Assembly (NCBI RefSeq): GCF_007992435.1
Contig: NZ_BKAG01000009.1
Span: forward strand, 62,001 to 126,000
Reading direction: 5' to 3'
DNA length: 64,000 nt
DNA from: Prosthecobacter gellanilyticus
Lineage (GTDB): Bacteria; Verrucomicrobiota; Verrucomicrobiia; Verrucomicrobiales; Verrucomicrobiaceae
Shown: positions 43,226 to 51,699 of the stretch, piece by piece
How positions within the stretch are numbered: position 1 is the stretch's first letter
Layout of the letters: each line of letters starts with the position of its first letter
Position numbers and translations under genes: made by a program
The notes under the pieces: model-generated
The model's input: only the letters and a program-made list of their open reading frames with translations
What the model was told of the DNA's origin: nothing
Database searches by the model: none

Positions 43226-44278
43226 TTACTGAGGCCAGGCGCCATCCACGAAGGGCTTGGTGGTGAGCTTGGTGGGATCGAGGACGACATGCTTCACTTT
43301 CTGGCGCAGCCAGGTGTAGGTGATGTGCACGAGGCCGTCTTTGGTCTGCATGATGGCTGGATAGCTGAACTCCTTCTTCGGCTCATTCTCAAAGACCAAT
43401 GCGGCTTCCCAGGTCTTGCCATCCTTGCTGACGGCGAGGTTCAGCGGGCTGCGGCCTTTGGCGGTGTGATTGTAGATCAGCAGATGGCGGCCATCGGCGA
43501 GTGTCACAGCGTCCGTGCCGGAGTTGGGGTTCGGCAGGTTGGTGAGGGAGATTTCGCCCCAGGTTTTGCCGGCATCATCAGACGTGATCTGGAAGACCTT
43601 GCCCTGCTTGCTGCGGCCGACGGCTTCGAGTTTGTCACCACCGAGGAAGAGAACGCTCGGCTGGATGGCGCCAACCTTGATACCATCGTGTAGAAGCTCG
43701 GTGCGTGTCCATGTTTTGCCGAGATCAGAGGTGCGCTCGAAGTAGATGGCCCAGGCGCTGGGCTTGGTGTCTGTCTCATTGCTGGTTGGGCAAAGGATGT
43801 CGCCATTGGCAAGCTGCACGGGCTTGTTCTTGATGGGGCCGAAGATGCCTTTCGGCAGCTTCGTGGCGGCGGACCAGGTTTTGCCGCCATCGGTGCTGGT
43901 TTTGAGTTCGCCCCACCAGGTGCTGGGCGATGGACCCACCTTATAGAAGAGCATCAAGGGGGCATCTTTGGGCTGGAAGAGCACGGGGTTCCACGTTGGA
44001 TGACGGGTGCCATCGGGTTGCACGCCATTCGCGGTTTCCACGCTTTCGGTCCACTTGCCATCGACGAGGCGTGAGACCCAGATGCAGACATCGGGGTGCT
44101 TTTCGTGCGTGCCACCAAACCATGCGGACACCATGCCGGTGGGTGTTTCGACAATGGTCGTCGCATGGATCTGCGGATAAGGGCCAGTATCGTAGATGTA
44201 CTCGGTTTTAAGGATGGCAGGATCAGCAGCGAGCAATGGAGCTGCGGTGGCAAGAAGGCCGAACAAAAGGGATTTCAT
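43226..44278 (-). CDS. Exported sialidase-like (BNR_2-type) protein
   Basis: A 350-residue protein with signal peptide MKSLLFGLLATAAPLLA. Asp boxes STDGGKTWSA, TSDLGKTWTR and SKDGKTWEAA, and the start YPQIHATTIVETPTGMVSAWFGGTHE, match the BNR_2 sialidase group. It lies next to the aldolase gene, 23 bp away, an arrangement that could fit release and cleavage of a keto-deoxy sugar, such as sialic acid, but also other ulosonic sugars. Confidence 0.85.
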   Translation of the reverse strand: MKSLLFGLLATAAPLLAADPAILKTEYIYDTGPYPQIHATTIVETPTGMVSAWFGGTHEKHPDVCIWVSRLVDGKWTESVETANGVQPDGTRHPTWNPVLFQPKDAPLMLFYKVGPSPSTWWGELKTSTDGGKTWSAATKLPKGIFGPIKNKPVQLANGDILCPTSNETDTKPSAWAIYFERTSDLGKTWTRTELLHDGIKVGAIQPSVLFLGGDKLEAVGRSKQGKVFQITSDDAGKTWGEISLTNLPNPNSGTDAVTLADGRHLLIYNHTAKGRSPLNLAVSKDGKTWEAALVFENEPKKEFSYPAIMQTKDGLVHITYTWLRQKVKHVVLDPTKLTTKPFVDGAWPQ

Positions 44279-44301
44279 GGCTGGATGGGGGGAGAGGATT
44301 T

Positions 44302-45210
44302 TTAGGAGATCAAACCGAGATTCACGAGTCTTTCACGAATGATGCCACGCTCGGCATCACGGAAGCGATGGAAGGGCTCGGCCATGTGGTCTTCACAGAT
44401 GCCGAGGATGGAGAGGGCGCACTTGATGCCTTTGATGATGGCGGACTTGTGTCGGCCGACGGTGTAGATGCTACCGGCGAGGCGCATGACTTCCGCGTGG
44501 AGTTCGCGGGTGCGCTGCAGGTCCTGCGTGGCGGCGGCTTGATACATCTTCACGTAGAGTTCGGGATGCAGGTTGGCTCCGCCATTGATGCCACCATGAC
44601 CACCGAGAAGCACGGCTTCGGCGGTGAGTTCTTCCGGACCCACGAGCACGCTCCAGTCGGGGCGTTGCTTCGCCACTTCGATCAAGCGATGGAAGTAGAT
44701 CATGTCACAGGAGCTGTCTTTCACGCCGCAGACACCGGGCATGTCGAGAGCGCGGCGGACGAGGTCGGTCTCGAAGCTTACTTTGGTGAGGCCGGGCATG
44801 TTGTAGAGGAAGAGCGGCAGCGGCATCTCGGTGACGAGATCCTGCACATACTCGAGCATCTCCGGCGGTGCGGCAGGGAAGTAGTAGGGCGGAGCGAGCA
44901 CGACATGTGTGGCGCCAGCTTCCGCTGAGTAACGCGCGAGATTTACGCTTTCGGTGAAAGAGGTGTCGGTAATGCCGACAAGCACGGGCACGCGGCCCTT
45001 GGTGAGCTTGCAGGTATGCTCGATCAACTCGCGACGGAGGCGATAGCTGAGGCTGGGGCCTTCGCCGGTGGTGCCGAGAACAAAGAGGCCGGAGACACCG
45101 CCTTTGATGAGATGCTCGACGAGACGCTCGAGGCCTTCGCGATCAAGGGTGTCGCGGTCTTTGAGCGGAGTGATGAGTGGCGGGATGATGCCGCGGAGAG
45201 GTTCAGACAT
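44302..45210 (-). CDS. DapA/NanA-family aldolase
   Basis: A 302-residue class I aldolase of the dihydrodipicolinate synthase / N-acetylneuraminate lyase superfamily, cytoplasmic. GTTGEG is the substrate carboxylate site, Y136 in LYNMPG and the Schiff-base lysine K164 in GVKDSS are present. GVKDSS is closer to 2-keto-3-deoxy-sugar-acid aldolases than to DapA. With a sialidase-like gene 23 bp downstream in the transcript, a sialic-acid lyase role is possible; a KDG-type aldolase is the other candidate. No nanK or nanE homolog is seen in this window. Confidence 0.87.
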   Translation of the reverse strand: MSEPLRGIIPPLITPLKDRDTLDREGLERLVEHLIKGGVSGLFVLGTTGEGPSLSYRLRRELIEHTCKLTKGRVPVLVGITDTSFTESVNLARYSAEAGATHVVLAPPYYFPAAPPEMLEYVQDLVTEMPLPLFLYNMPGLTKVSFETDLVRRALDMPGVCGVKDSSCDMIYFHRLIEVAKQRPDWSVLVGPEELTAEAVLLGGHGGINGGANLHPELYVKMYQAAATQDLQRTRELHAEVMRLAGSIYTVGRHKSAIIKGIKCALSILGICEDHMAEPFHRFRDAERGIIRERLVNLGLIS

Positions 45211-45227
45211 ATAGAGCAGGTTTTTTT

Positions 45228-45309
45228 AACCACTAATGGACACTGATGGGCACTAGTGACCAAGCCTCAGAGTCTCTGACATAAGTGTCCATTAGTGAAT
45301 ATTAGTGGT
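45228..45309. repeat. Inverted repeat of the AACC(A/G)CTAAT family, copy 1
   Basis: Ends AACCACTAAT and ATTAGTGGT pair with each other. Inside, CACTAATGGACAC (45231-45243) and GTGTCCATTAGTG (45285-45297) are perfect 13-base inverses. It fills most of the 114-bp gap between the aldolase and the isomerase-like gene, so it might form a hairpin in the transcript. Confidence 0.65.
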
Positions 45310-45324
45310 AAGCAAGGGTTGAGA

Positions 45325-46920
45325 TCAGGAGAGCTTCACGTCGCCGCAAAGGGAGACTTCGAGGCCGAGTTCGGCGAGGGCGGCGGCTTTGATGCGGGCG
45401 GCGCGGTGGGCTTGTTTTTCGTTCGGGCAGTAGACGACCTGGATGTGATTGGACTTGTGGCGGGCCATCATCTGGTCACGGGACACACCTTTCAGCACGG
45501 TGTGCATGATGGGCCACTGCGGGGTGGTTTCCTTCCAGCGGCGATCGGTCTCGGCGTCTGGAAGCTTCACGACTTCGGCGACGCCGACATCAGCGTGGAG
45601 CTTGCCATCCATGACGAAGACGCGGCTCCAGACGATGTGGCCGGGTTTGCTCACGCCCTTCATTGTGCCACCCCCGAGACGGAAGTACATGGCGGGCTGG
45701 CGCTCGCTGCTGGCGCCCTTCCAACCACCGATGAAGTGCGCAGGTGGTGCTGCACCGCTGATGAGGAGGACCCAGACGTAGTCGCCTTTGAAGGTCGCGC
45801 CCCAGCGGAGGTCGTGCAGGGTGTTTTCGGGAGCGAAGCCGAGTTCGCGCCAGAGGCGATAGGTCACGAGGCCGTCGAGGCCGGCGCATTCATCGACTTC
45901 ATTGAAATGAGGGACGGCTTCGCCTTCAAAGAGCACGCGTTTGCCATCGGCACTGCGCACGGGCGGGCGGTCGACGTTGTTGAGCATGCCTTCGACGAGG
46001 TCGCTGGCAGGCGTGAGATCCTTGAGACCCTGCTGATACTGGATACCGATGGCGGCGCAGCCGAACTCATCCGCGATGCGCACGGCGGCGATGTACATTT
46101 TGCACTGCAGCAGCACCTGCGGCTCGGTGAGCTGTGTCGCTTCATCGGTGCCGAGATCGAGATGCAGGCCTTTGCGACGCAGCCAGGCGAGCACACCTGC
46201 GGCATCTTCATCACTGACCTCGCGCATGGCGGCGTAAAGTGTGGACTGGCTCAGGCGCTCTTTGAAACAGCCTGTGGGATGCAAAAGATGATCAGGCACG
46301 ATGGCGTTGAACATGCCCATGCAGCCTTCATCGAAGACGCCGAGGATGGCTTTCTCATGACGGAAACGGCGGGCGAAATCGCGACCGGTTTGGTCATCAT
46401 CGGCGGGCAGGCGCAGCAGGTTGAGGTCGCGGACATGGCTTTGATCATGTTTGACCGTGCCAGTTTGCAGCCACTCACGCAGACCGTTTTTGAAGAAGGC
46501 ATCTGTGAAGTCCTCGCTCCAGAGTGTGGAGTAGTTTACGCCTGCTTTGGTGAGGGATGCATTGAGGTTCAACAGACCGACGAGGCCGGGCCACTGGCCG
46601 CTCCAGTTGGCCACGGTCAGGATCGGGCCGCGATGCGTGGTCAGTCCGGCCAGCACGTGATGCGAATACTGCCACACGGCTTCGGCGACGATGAGGGGCG
46701 CGTCGGGATCAATGCCACGAAAGACCTCAATGCCCATCTTCTGGGAGTCGATGAAGCCGTGCTTCTTCACGCGGTCATAAGGGTGGGCGCGCTTCAGCGT
46801 GGAACCTTCCGCCTTCAGCGCGACAGCGAGGCCGTCCTCCATGGCTTTTTGGGCAGCCCAGCAAGTTTGGTTGGCGGCGATGCGGAGGTCGCCACTGGCG
46901 ACGAGGTGGATGGTCTTCAT
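45325..46920 (-). CDS. Fucose-isomerase-like protein
   Basis: A 531-residue cytoplasmic protein. The layout of an N-terminal Rossmann-like half and a C-terminal half fits the L-fucose/L-arabinose isomerase superfamily. Segments such as [41 protein letters not shown] and [22 protein letters not shown] are family-like. Such enzymes convert an aldose to a ketose using a metal. With an aldolase downstream and AraC regulator upstream, this is the likely first gene of the operon. The precise sugar is unknown, and the call is from overall pattern rather than a proven motif. Confidence 0.65.
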   Translation of the reverse strand: MKTIHLVASGDLRIAANQTCWAAQKAMEDGLAVALKAEGSTLKRAHPYDRVKKHGFIDSQKMGIEVFRGIDPDAPLIVAEAVWQYSHHVLAGLTTHRGPILTVANWSGQWPGLVGLLNLNASLTKAGVNYSTLWSEDFTDAFFKNGLREWLQTGTVKHDQSHVRDLNLLRLPADDDQTGRDFARRFRHEKAILGVFDEGCMGMFNAIVPDHLLHPTGCFKERLSQSTLYAAMREVSDEDAAGVLAWLRRKGLHLDLGTDEATQLTEPQVLLQCKMYIAAVRIADEFGCAAIGIQYQQGLKDLTPASDLVEGMLNNVDRPPVRSADGKRVLFEGEAVPHFNEVDECAGLDGLVTYRLWRELGFAPENTLHDLRWGATFKGDYVWVLLISGAAPPAHFIGGWKGASSERQPAMYFRLGGGTMKGVSKPGHIVWSRVFVMDGKLHADVGVAEVVKLPDAETDRRWKETTPQWPIMHTVLKGVSRDQMMARHKSNHIQVVYCPNEKQAHRAARIKAAALAELGLEVSLCGDVKLS

Positions 46921-47000
46921 GGTCGGATGGATGAGCCTGATGTTAACGGAGGCTGGAGGGCTTTCTCAAAAAATGCCCCGCTCCCATCTTTGGCAGCCTC

Positions 47001-47026
47001 TTGACGATTCTTGACCTTTTGACGAT
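47001..47026 (+). promoter_or_regulatory. Repeated TTGAC boxes before the araC-type gene
   Basis: TTGAC occurs at 47001, 47011 and 47019, the outer two as TTGACGAT. They lie 10 to 35 bases before the regulator ATG in the 115-bp gap between it and the divergent operon. Direct repeats of this spacing suit AraC-type binding, and one could serve as a -35 element. No good -10 is seen. Confidence 0.35.
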
Positions 47027-47035
47027 GCTAGGGCG

Positions 47036-47905
47036 ATGAAAATCTCCGACACGGCCGAATACTTCTCCAAGCAGGTGCTGCGCACGCGGAGGTTCTTTGT
47101 GGAGGAATCCCAGAAACAGCGGGCTGGTGCTGAGGCTGCGATGCTGGTGGCGGGGGGCTGCGAATGGTGCGCGCCGGACTTTGTGATTGATCGCCGGCAG
47201 TTCCCCTTTGTGGCGTTTGAGTTTGTGGCGCGTGGTGGCGGGCATGTGACGATGGCGGGACGCCGGCATGAGCTGAGCGCGGGGCATGCCTTCTTCTATG
47301 ATCCGGCGACGCCGCATGTCATTCAGTCGGACAATGCCGAACCGATGGTGAAGTACTTTTTCAATCTCTCTGGCAACCGTGCCGCCGCACTGCTGGAAGA
47401 TCTGGAACTGAAGGCGGGAACGCTGATTCGTGTGCTGGATGCGGGACGTGTCACAGCACTGCTAGAAGAGGTGATCGATCATGCGCTGCGTGGTGGCAAG
47501 ACGGCGCTGCGTGTGGCCGGCGCGGCTTTGGAGCATGCACTGGCACTTTGCTCGGATTCGCGGCAGCATGCGGCCATGAAATTTGATCCGGCTTATGCGA
47601 CGTATCTGAGGTGTCGAGGTCATTTACTGCGGAACTATCCAGTGCTGGGCAGCATCGAGCAGGCCGCGAAGCACTGTCATGTCTCGGCGGCTTACATGAC
47701 CCGTCTATTTAAACGTTATGACACGGAGACGCCGCTGGCTTGTTTGACGCGGCTGAAGATGTCTCAGGCGATGATCAAGCTGCGCCAGCCGGAAGCGCAG
47801 GTGAAGGCGGTGGCGGCGGAGTTGGGTTATAAGAGCGCGGCGCATTTCTCCCGAGCTTTCAAGGCGTGGAGCGGGCGTTCGCCGGTGGCGGTGAGGTCGG
47901 AGTGA
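47036..47905 (+). CDS. AraC-family transcriptional regulator
   Basis: A 289-residue regulator. The N-terminal ~140 residues form an AraC-type cupin (FEFVARGGGHVTMAGRRHELSAGHAFFYDPATPHVIQ), probably sensing a sugar. The C-terminal ~90 residues hold the two helix-turn-helix units: IEQAAKHCHVSAAYMTRLFKRY and VKAVAAELGYKSAAHFSRAFKAWSG. It is divergent from the isomerase-like gene with 115 bp between, which strongly suggests it controls the glycan operon running from about 46.9 to 32.2 kb. Confidence 0.9.
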   Translation: MKISDTAEYFSKQVLRTRRFFVEESQKQRAGAEAAMLVAGGCEWCAPDFVIDRRQFPFVAFEFVARGGGHVTMAGRRHELSAGHAFFYDPATPHVIQSDNAEPMVKYFFNLSGNRAAALLEDLELKAGTLIRVLDAGRVTALLEEVIDHALRGGKTALRVAGAALEHALALCSDSRQHAAMKFDPAYATYLRCRGHLLRNYPVLGSIEQAAKHCHVSAAYMTRLFKRYDTETPLACLTRLKMSQAMIKLRQPEAQVKAVAAELGYKSAAHFSRAFKAWSGRSPVAVRSE

Positions 47906-47952
47906 GGGGCGTGGGATTTATGATTTGGGAGAGAGATTTTGGGGACGGCCTA

Positions 47953-47975
47953 CGGAACGCGCGGAAGACACGGAA
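47953..47975 (+). repeat. CGGAA units with 9-base period
   Basis: CGGAA starts at 47953, 47962 and 47971, separated by four bases each time. The pattern (acgcg, gacac spacers) is like intergenic repeats built from CGGAA/ACACGG units. It follows the end of the AraC-type gene by about 50 bases. Confidence 0.4.
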
Positions 47976-48047
47976 AGGGGGACGGGAACTAGGGGCGGTG
48001 TGTTCGTGATTTATTGTTTGTTAGGTGAATCGGGGAGGATCAGGGGG

Positions 48048-48069
48048 CAACCCCATTGGAATGGGGTTG
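48048..48069. repeat. Perfect 10-bp hairpin CAACCCCATT / AATGGGGTTG
   Basis: The two 10-base arms are exact inverses with only GG between them, giving a 22-base near-perfect palindrome. No T run follows on either strand, so it is more like a mobile palindromic unit or a protein site than a terminator. Confidence 0.6.
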
Positions 48070-48325
48070 TACGATTGGCGCGGTGTCCAAAGGGTCCGCT
48101 TGGGTCACTTGGGGTTGGAGGGAGTTCGTGGAGGGTGGGGAGCCCATGTGGGCGCTTACCTTTATGAACTCATCTGATGGTCTTCTTGATGCTGAAACTG
48201 ATGCTGCTGCTGCGGCTGATTTTAATGTCGGTGGAGGCAGGGGCGAGGGTGTTGTTCCAGGGGGCGAGGGCGGGGTTGGAAAAAGTAGGGCCTCGGGAAG
48301 ATGGCGGGGTACGGTGAGTTTGAGT

Positions 48326-48350
48326 TAGGGACGAGCACAGCTCATCCCTA
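48326..48350. repeat. Hairpin TAGGGACGAG / CTCATCCCTA
   Basis: Ten-base arms with a single mismatch (C against A) and the loop CACAG. It looks like a short palindromic intergenic repeat. Confidence 0.5.
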
Positions 48351-48430
48351 CCGGGGTTTTGGGGGCGCTGCCGCGCCTGAGTGTTAGCGGTGTTGGTGTT
48401 CGAGGTGGATTGAGGGAATCCAGGTGAATC

Positions 48431-48447
48431 CAACCTGATCCAGGTTG
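48431..48447 (+). terminator. Short hairpin followed by TTTT
   Basis: CAACCTG, loop ATC, CAGGTTG, then TTTTGATC. The stem is only 7 bp and the T run only four to five, so this would be a weak terminator for any transcript crossing the region. It lies 123 bases upstream of the DUF1549 gene. Confidence 0.35.
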
Positions 48448-48569
48448 TTTTGATCGGAGGATCCTTCACCAAGGCTACGGAGCTCAGGGCGATGGAGAGT
48501 CTTTCGCCAAGGTTTCGGACTGCGGGGTGGTGGTAAAGGTTTGGGACTGGGCAGCGTAGTAGTCCTGTC

Positions 48570-51365
48570 ATGCTCCGTTCCATGATCCATCTGGGTGCGC
48601 TGTGGGCCTCCGCGAGTCTCTTCGCGGCGGAGCATTGGGCATTTCAGCCGTTGAAGAAGGTGCAGGGCAGCAGCATCGATGAGTTCATCCAGCGGAGGCT
48701 TGCCGAACAAGGTTTGAAACCATCACCTCGGGCGGATGCTCGCACTTTGGTTCGGCGCGCCACCATGGACCTCACGGGTTTGCCGCCTTCTGAGGGAATG
48801 ACGGAGCTTTCGGATCAAGCCTATGCTCGGCTGGTGGATGAGTTGCTGGCATCTCCTCACTATGGTGAGCAGTGGTCGCGGCACTGGCTGGATGTGGCGC
48901 GCTATTCGGACACGAAGGGCTATGTCTATGCGCGAGAGGAAAAGCGCTGGGTGCATGCCTCGCCGTATCGCGACTGGGTGGTGGAGGCGCTGAATGATGA
49001 CATGCCTTATGACCGCTTTCTGCGCCTACAGATCGCGGCGGATCAGATGGTGCCAGCTGGTTCGCCAGACTTGGCCGCGATGGGCTTTTTGACCCTGGGG
49101 CGGCGTTTCCTTGGTGTGACGCATGATATCATCGATGATCGCATTGATGTGGTCACACGCGGCACGCTGGGGCTTACGGTGGCCTGTGCGCGCTGCCATG
49201 ATCACAAGTTCGATCCGATCCCGACGCGTGATTACTATGCACTTTATGGTGTGTTCCAAAGCTGCGCGGAGGCTGTCGTTCCTTGTGGCAAAGGCGAGAG
49301 CAGTCAGAAACTGGCCGAGTTGCAGAAGAAGAATCGAGACCTCATGACGAAGTCTCGTGAGGAGCGCATGGCGATGACGAGATCACAGGTGAAGGAGCAT
49401 TTGGAAGCCCAGCTCCATCTGGAGCAGTATCCGGAGGAGGTCTTCAGCCAGATCCTGGATGCGGACGATCTGAACCCTGTGATCGTGCGGCGCTGGCAGG
49501 CCTGGCTGGCGGAAGATGCGAAGCGCGCGGAGCCTGTCTTTTCCGAATGGCATGCGCTGCGCGAGAGGGGAAGTGTGGAGGAGCTGAAGGCGTGTGCGGA
49601 GCGGTATGACAAGCTCTTCACGGAGATCGAGCAGCAGTGGCAGGCGCTGTTGAAGACTGAGCCGAAGGCAAGGTCGCTGCCGGATGCCCCGAAGGAGAGA
49701 CTGCGTTTTGTGCTTTATGGCACTGACTCACCCTGCCATGTGCCGGACGAGCATATCTCCAACAATGAGATGTATTTCCCGACTGGCACCATTGTGGCGC
49801 TCTGGAAAGCTCAAGGCGATGTGGATCGTCATGTGATCAATAGCGCAGGCGGGACACCTCATGCGACGATCTTGGCTGATCGTGCGAAACCCAGCACTCC
49901 GCGAATCTTCACGCGCGGCAATCCGCTGACGAAGGGTGATGCTGTGCCGAGGCAGTTTCTGAGCCTCTTTGGCGACCAGAAGCCGTTCGCTCAAGGCAGT
50001 GGGCGGCTGGAGCTTGCGCAGGCCATTGCGGATCCGCTGAATCCACTGACGGCGAGGGTGATGGTGAACCGCCTCTGGCAGCATCACTTCGGGCGCGGTC
50101 TGGTGAGCACGCCGAGTGATTTCGGCAAGCAGGGCACGCCGCCCAGTCATCCGGCGTTGCTGGACTGGCTGGCGCAGCGCTTCGTCGATTCAGGCTGGAG
50201 CCTCAAGGCGATGCACCGGCTCATCATGCTCTCGCAAACCTATCAGCAGAGGAGTGATGGTGGGGTGGTGGACGGAGGCGCTGCGCAGGTGGATCCTGAC
50301 AACGTCCTGCTGTGGCGGATGAACACGCATCGGCTGAGCTTTGAGGAAGCACGAGATGCCTGGCTGGCAGCCGCGGGGCAGCTGGATCTGAGCATGGGTG
50401 GAAACCCGCAGCCGCTGTTTTCAGCGAACAACAAGCGCCGGACGCTCTACACTCTGGTGGACCGGGAAAGTCTGCCTGCGGCGATGAGCACCTTTGATTT
50501 CGCGAATCCAGATCTTTCCATCCCGAAGCGCACCGAAACGACGGTGCCGCAGCAGGCACTGTTTGGGATGAACCACCCCTTCATTGTGCAGCAGGTCAGG
50601 GCGCTGCTGATTCGCCCGGAGATGAAGTCAGCGGATCCCTCTGCGCGCATCCGGCGGATCTATGAGATCCTTTTCCAACGCAGTCCGAGTGTGGATGAAC
50701 TAGGTTCCGCGCTGAGCTTTGTGGGGGAGAGACAGCCGCCGGTCCTGGCGGAGGCGGATCATTCCAGGTCCTGGCAGTATGGCTACGGCGAGTGGGATGA
50801 AGCGGAGGGCCGGGTGAAGGAGTTCAAACGCCTGCCGCATTTCACGGGCAGTGCCTGGCAGGGGGAGGAAGCATGGCCTAACAAGGAGCTGGGCTGGGCG
50901 CAGATCACGGCTGCGGGAGGCCACCCGGGCAATGACCGCAAGCATGCGGTGGTGCGGCGCTGGATCGCGCCTGCGGACGGTGTCTATGCGGTGAAGTCCA
51001 CCCTGCTGCATGAGCCGGCCTCGGGCGATGGCATCCGCTCTTTTATCAGTCATAGCGAGCAGGGAAGGCTGCACGCAGGCAAGCTGCATCAGGGTACGGC
51101 AGATCTGAACTTTGCCACCCTGGCTTTTCAGAAAGGGGAGACGCTGGACTTCATTGTCGATATTGGCGATGTGCTGAACAGCGATCAATTCCTCTGGTCC
51201 ATGCGGATCCAGCAGGCGGCGACCATTGGCGCGGGTGGCGATGCCTCCGCCGAGGTCTGGGATGCTGAAAAGGATTTCTCTGCCCAGCCCAAGTCCCAGC
51301 TCGATGTCTGGGAGCAGTTCGTCCAGGTGCTGATGGTCGCGAACGAGTTCATGTTTGTGGACTGA
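48570..51365 (+). CDS. DUF1549/DUF1553 protein (PSCyt2-PSD1 type)
   Basis: A 931-residue protein of the large PVC-specific group. DUF1549 spans about 30-230 and includes TMDLTGLPPSE, HYGEQWSRHWLDVARYSDTKGY and the CARCHDHKFDPIPTRDYY signature near 207-225. DUF1553 spans about 460-720 with NPLTARVMVNRLWQHHFG, TPSDFG, HPALLDWLA and RLSFEEARDAWLA. Residues after about 735 are an additional domain. The N-terminus has a short signal (FAAEHW). A DUF1501 gene usually follows in such genomes but not here. Function is unknown. Confidence 0.9.
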   Translation: MLRSMIHLGALWASASLFAAEHWAFQPLKKVQGSSIDEFIQRRLAEQGLKPSPRADARTLVRRATMDLTGLPPSEGMTELSDQAYARLVDELLASPHYGEQWSRHWLDVARYSDTKGYVYAREEKRWVHASPYRDWVVEALNDDMPYDRFLRLQIAADQMVPAGSPDLAAMGFLTLGRRFLGVTHDIIDDRIDVVTRGTLGLTVACARCHDHKFDPIPTRDYYALYGVFQSCAEAVVPCGKGESSQKLAELQKKNRDLMTKSREERMAMTRSQVKEHLEAQLHLEQYPEEVFSQILDADDLNPVIVRRWQAWLAEDAKRAEPVFSEWHALRERGSVEELKACAERYDKLFTEIEQQWQALLKTEPKARSLPDAPKERLRFVLYGTDSPCHVPDEHISNNEMYFPTGTIVALWKAQGDVDRHVINSAGGTPHATILADRAKPSTPRIFTRGNPLTKGDAVPRQFLSLFGDQKPFAQGSGRLELAQAIADPLNPLTARVMVNRLWQHHFGRGLVSTPSDFGKQGTPPSHPALLDWLAQRFVDSGWSLKAMHRLIMLSQTYQQRSDGGVVDGGAAQVDPDNVLLWRMNTHRLSFEEARDAWLAAAGQLDLSMGGNPQPLFSANNKRRTLYTLVDRESLPAAMSTFDFANPDLSIPKRTETTVPQQALFGMNHPFIVQQVRALLIRPEMKSADPSARIRRIYEILFQRSPSVDELGSALSFVGERQPPVLAEADHSRSWQYGYGEWDEAEGRVKEFKRLPHFTGSAWQGEEAWPNKELGWAQITAAGGHPGNDRKHAVVRRWIAPADGVYAVKSTLLHEPASGDGIRSFISHSEQGRLHAGKLHQGTADLNFATLAFQKGETLDFIVDIGDVLNSDQFLWSMRIQQAATIGAGGDASAEVWDAEKDFSAQPKSQLDVWEQFVQVLMVANEFMFVD

Positions 51366-51400
51366 CGATCTCCGCAGCTTTCAGCGAACTCCCGAACGCA

Positions 51401-51428
51401 AAGAACCCGCTGTTTTCAGCGGGTTCTT
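51401..51428 (+). terminator. Rho-independent terminator
   Basis: Perfect 11-bp arms AAGAACCCGCT / AGCGGGTTCTT with loop GTTTTC, located 36 bases after the DUF1549/1553 stop. The A-rich 5' flank and TT ending make it usable in both directions, so it may also end the reverse lipoprotein gene transcript. Confidence 0.8.
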
Positions 51429-51463
51429 GGTTTGAAGGTTTGTTGGAGTCCGAGTCAGGAAGC

Positions 51464-51661
51464 TCAGCGGCTGCCCTGCATCATGGATCCGTATTTGCCG
51501 GTTCCTTCCCATTTGGCGGGGCGGTTCCATGGCATGGTGCTATCAGCCACAGGCGGGGGAACACGCTCACGTCGTTTGGGTTCGTTCGATGCACAGGAAG
51601 TCATCGAGGAAGCGGCGGCGAGCAGAAAGAGCAGGGAAAAGACAGTGCGGGGGGCAATCAT
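51464..51661 (-). CDS. Small putative lipoprotein
   Basis: A 65-residue protein from the ATG at 51661 (the longer frame adds 14 residues that overlap the upstream gene). MIAPRTVFSLLFLLAAASSMTSC has a lipobox (MTSC), so cysteine 23 would be lipidated. The mature part is short and basic, PKRRERVPPP, and ends with the tryptophan-containing PWNRPAKWEGTGKYG. No family recognised. It follows the coiled-coil gene closely. Confidence 0.6.
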   Translation of the reverse strand: MIAPRTVFSLLFLLAAASSMTSCASNEPKRRERVPPPVADSTMPWNRPAKWEGTGKYGSMMQGSR

Positions 51662-51699
51662 GGCTTTGGGCGATGGCTCCTGATACGCTTCCTCGTGGA

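Larger units (their letters stand above)
47906..48569. other. Non-coding stretch with several palindromes
   Basis: About 660 bases without a gene I can support. Open frames here have no ribosome site and low-complexity products. It contains a period-9 CGGAA repeat (47953-47975), and hairpins at 48048-48069, 48326-48350 and 48431-48447, listed separately. The spacing of unlike palindromes suggests an accumulation site for mobile repeats rather than a single RNA gene, but an RNA is not excluded. Confidence 0.6.

Noticed and set aside
45295..47004. 569-codon open frame on the strand opposite the isomerase-like gene
   Set aside because: It lies entirely antisense to a gene with better family support, has no ribosome site and a Gly/Ala/His/Glu-rich composition typical of shadow frames in GC-rich DNA.
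48056..48328. Small frames in the gap after the AraC gene
   Set aside because: Low-complexity Gly/Ala products, no ribosome site, and they cross palindromes.
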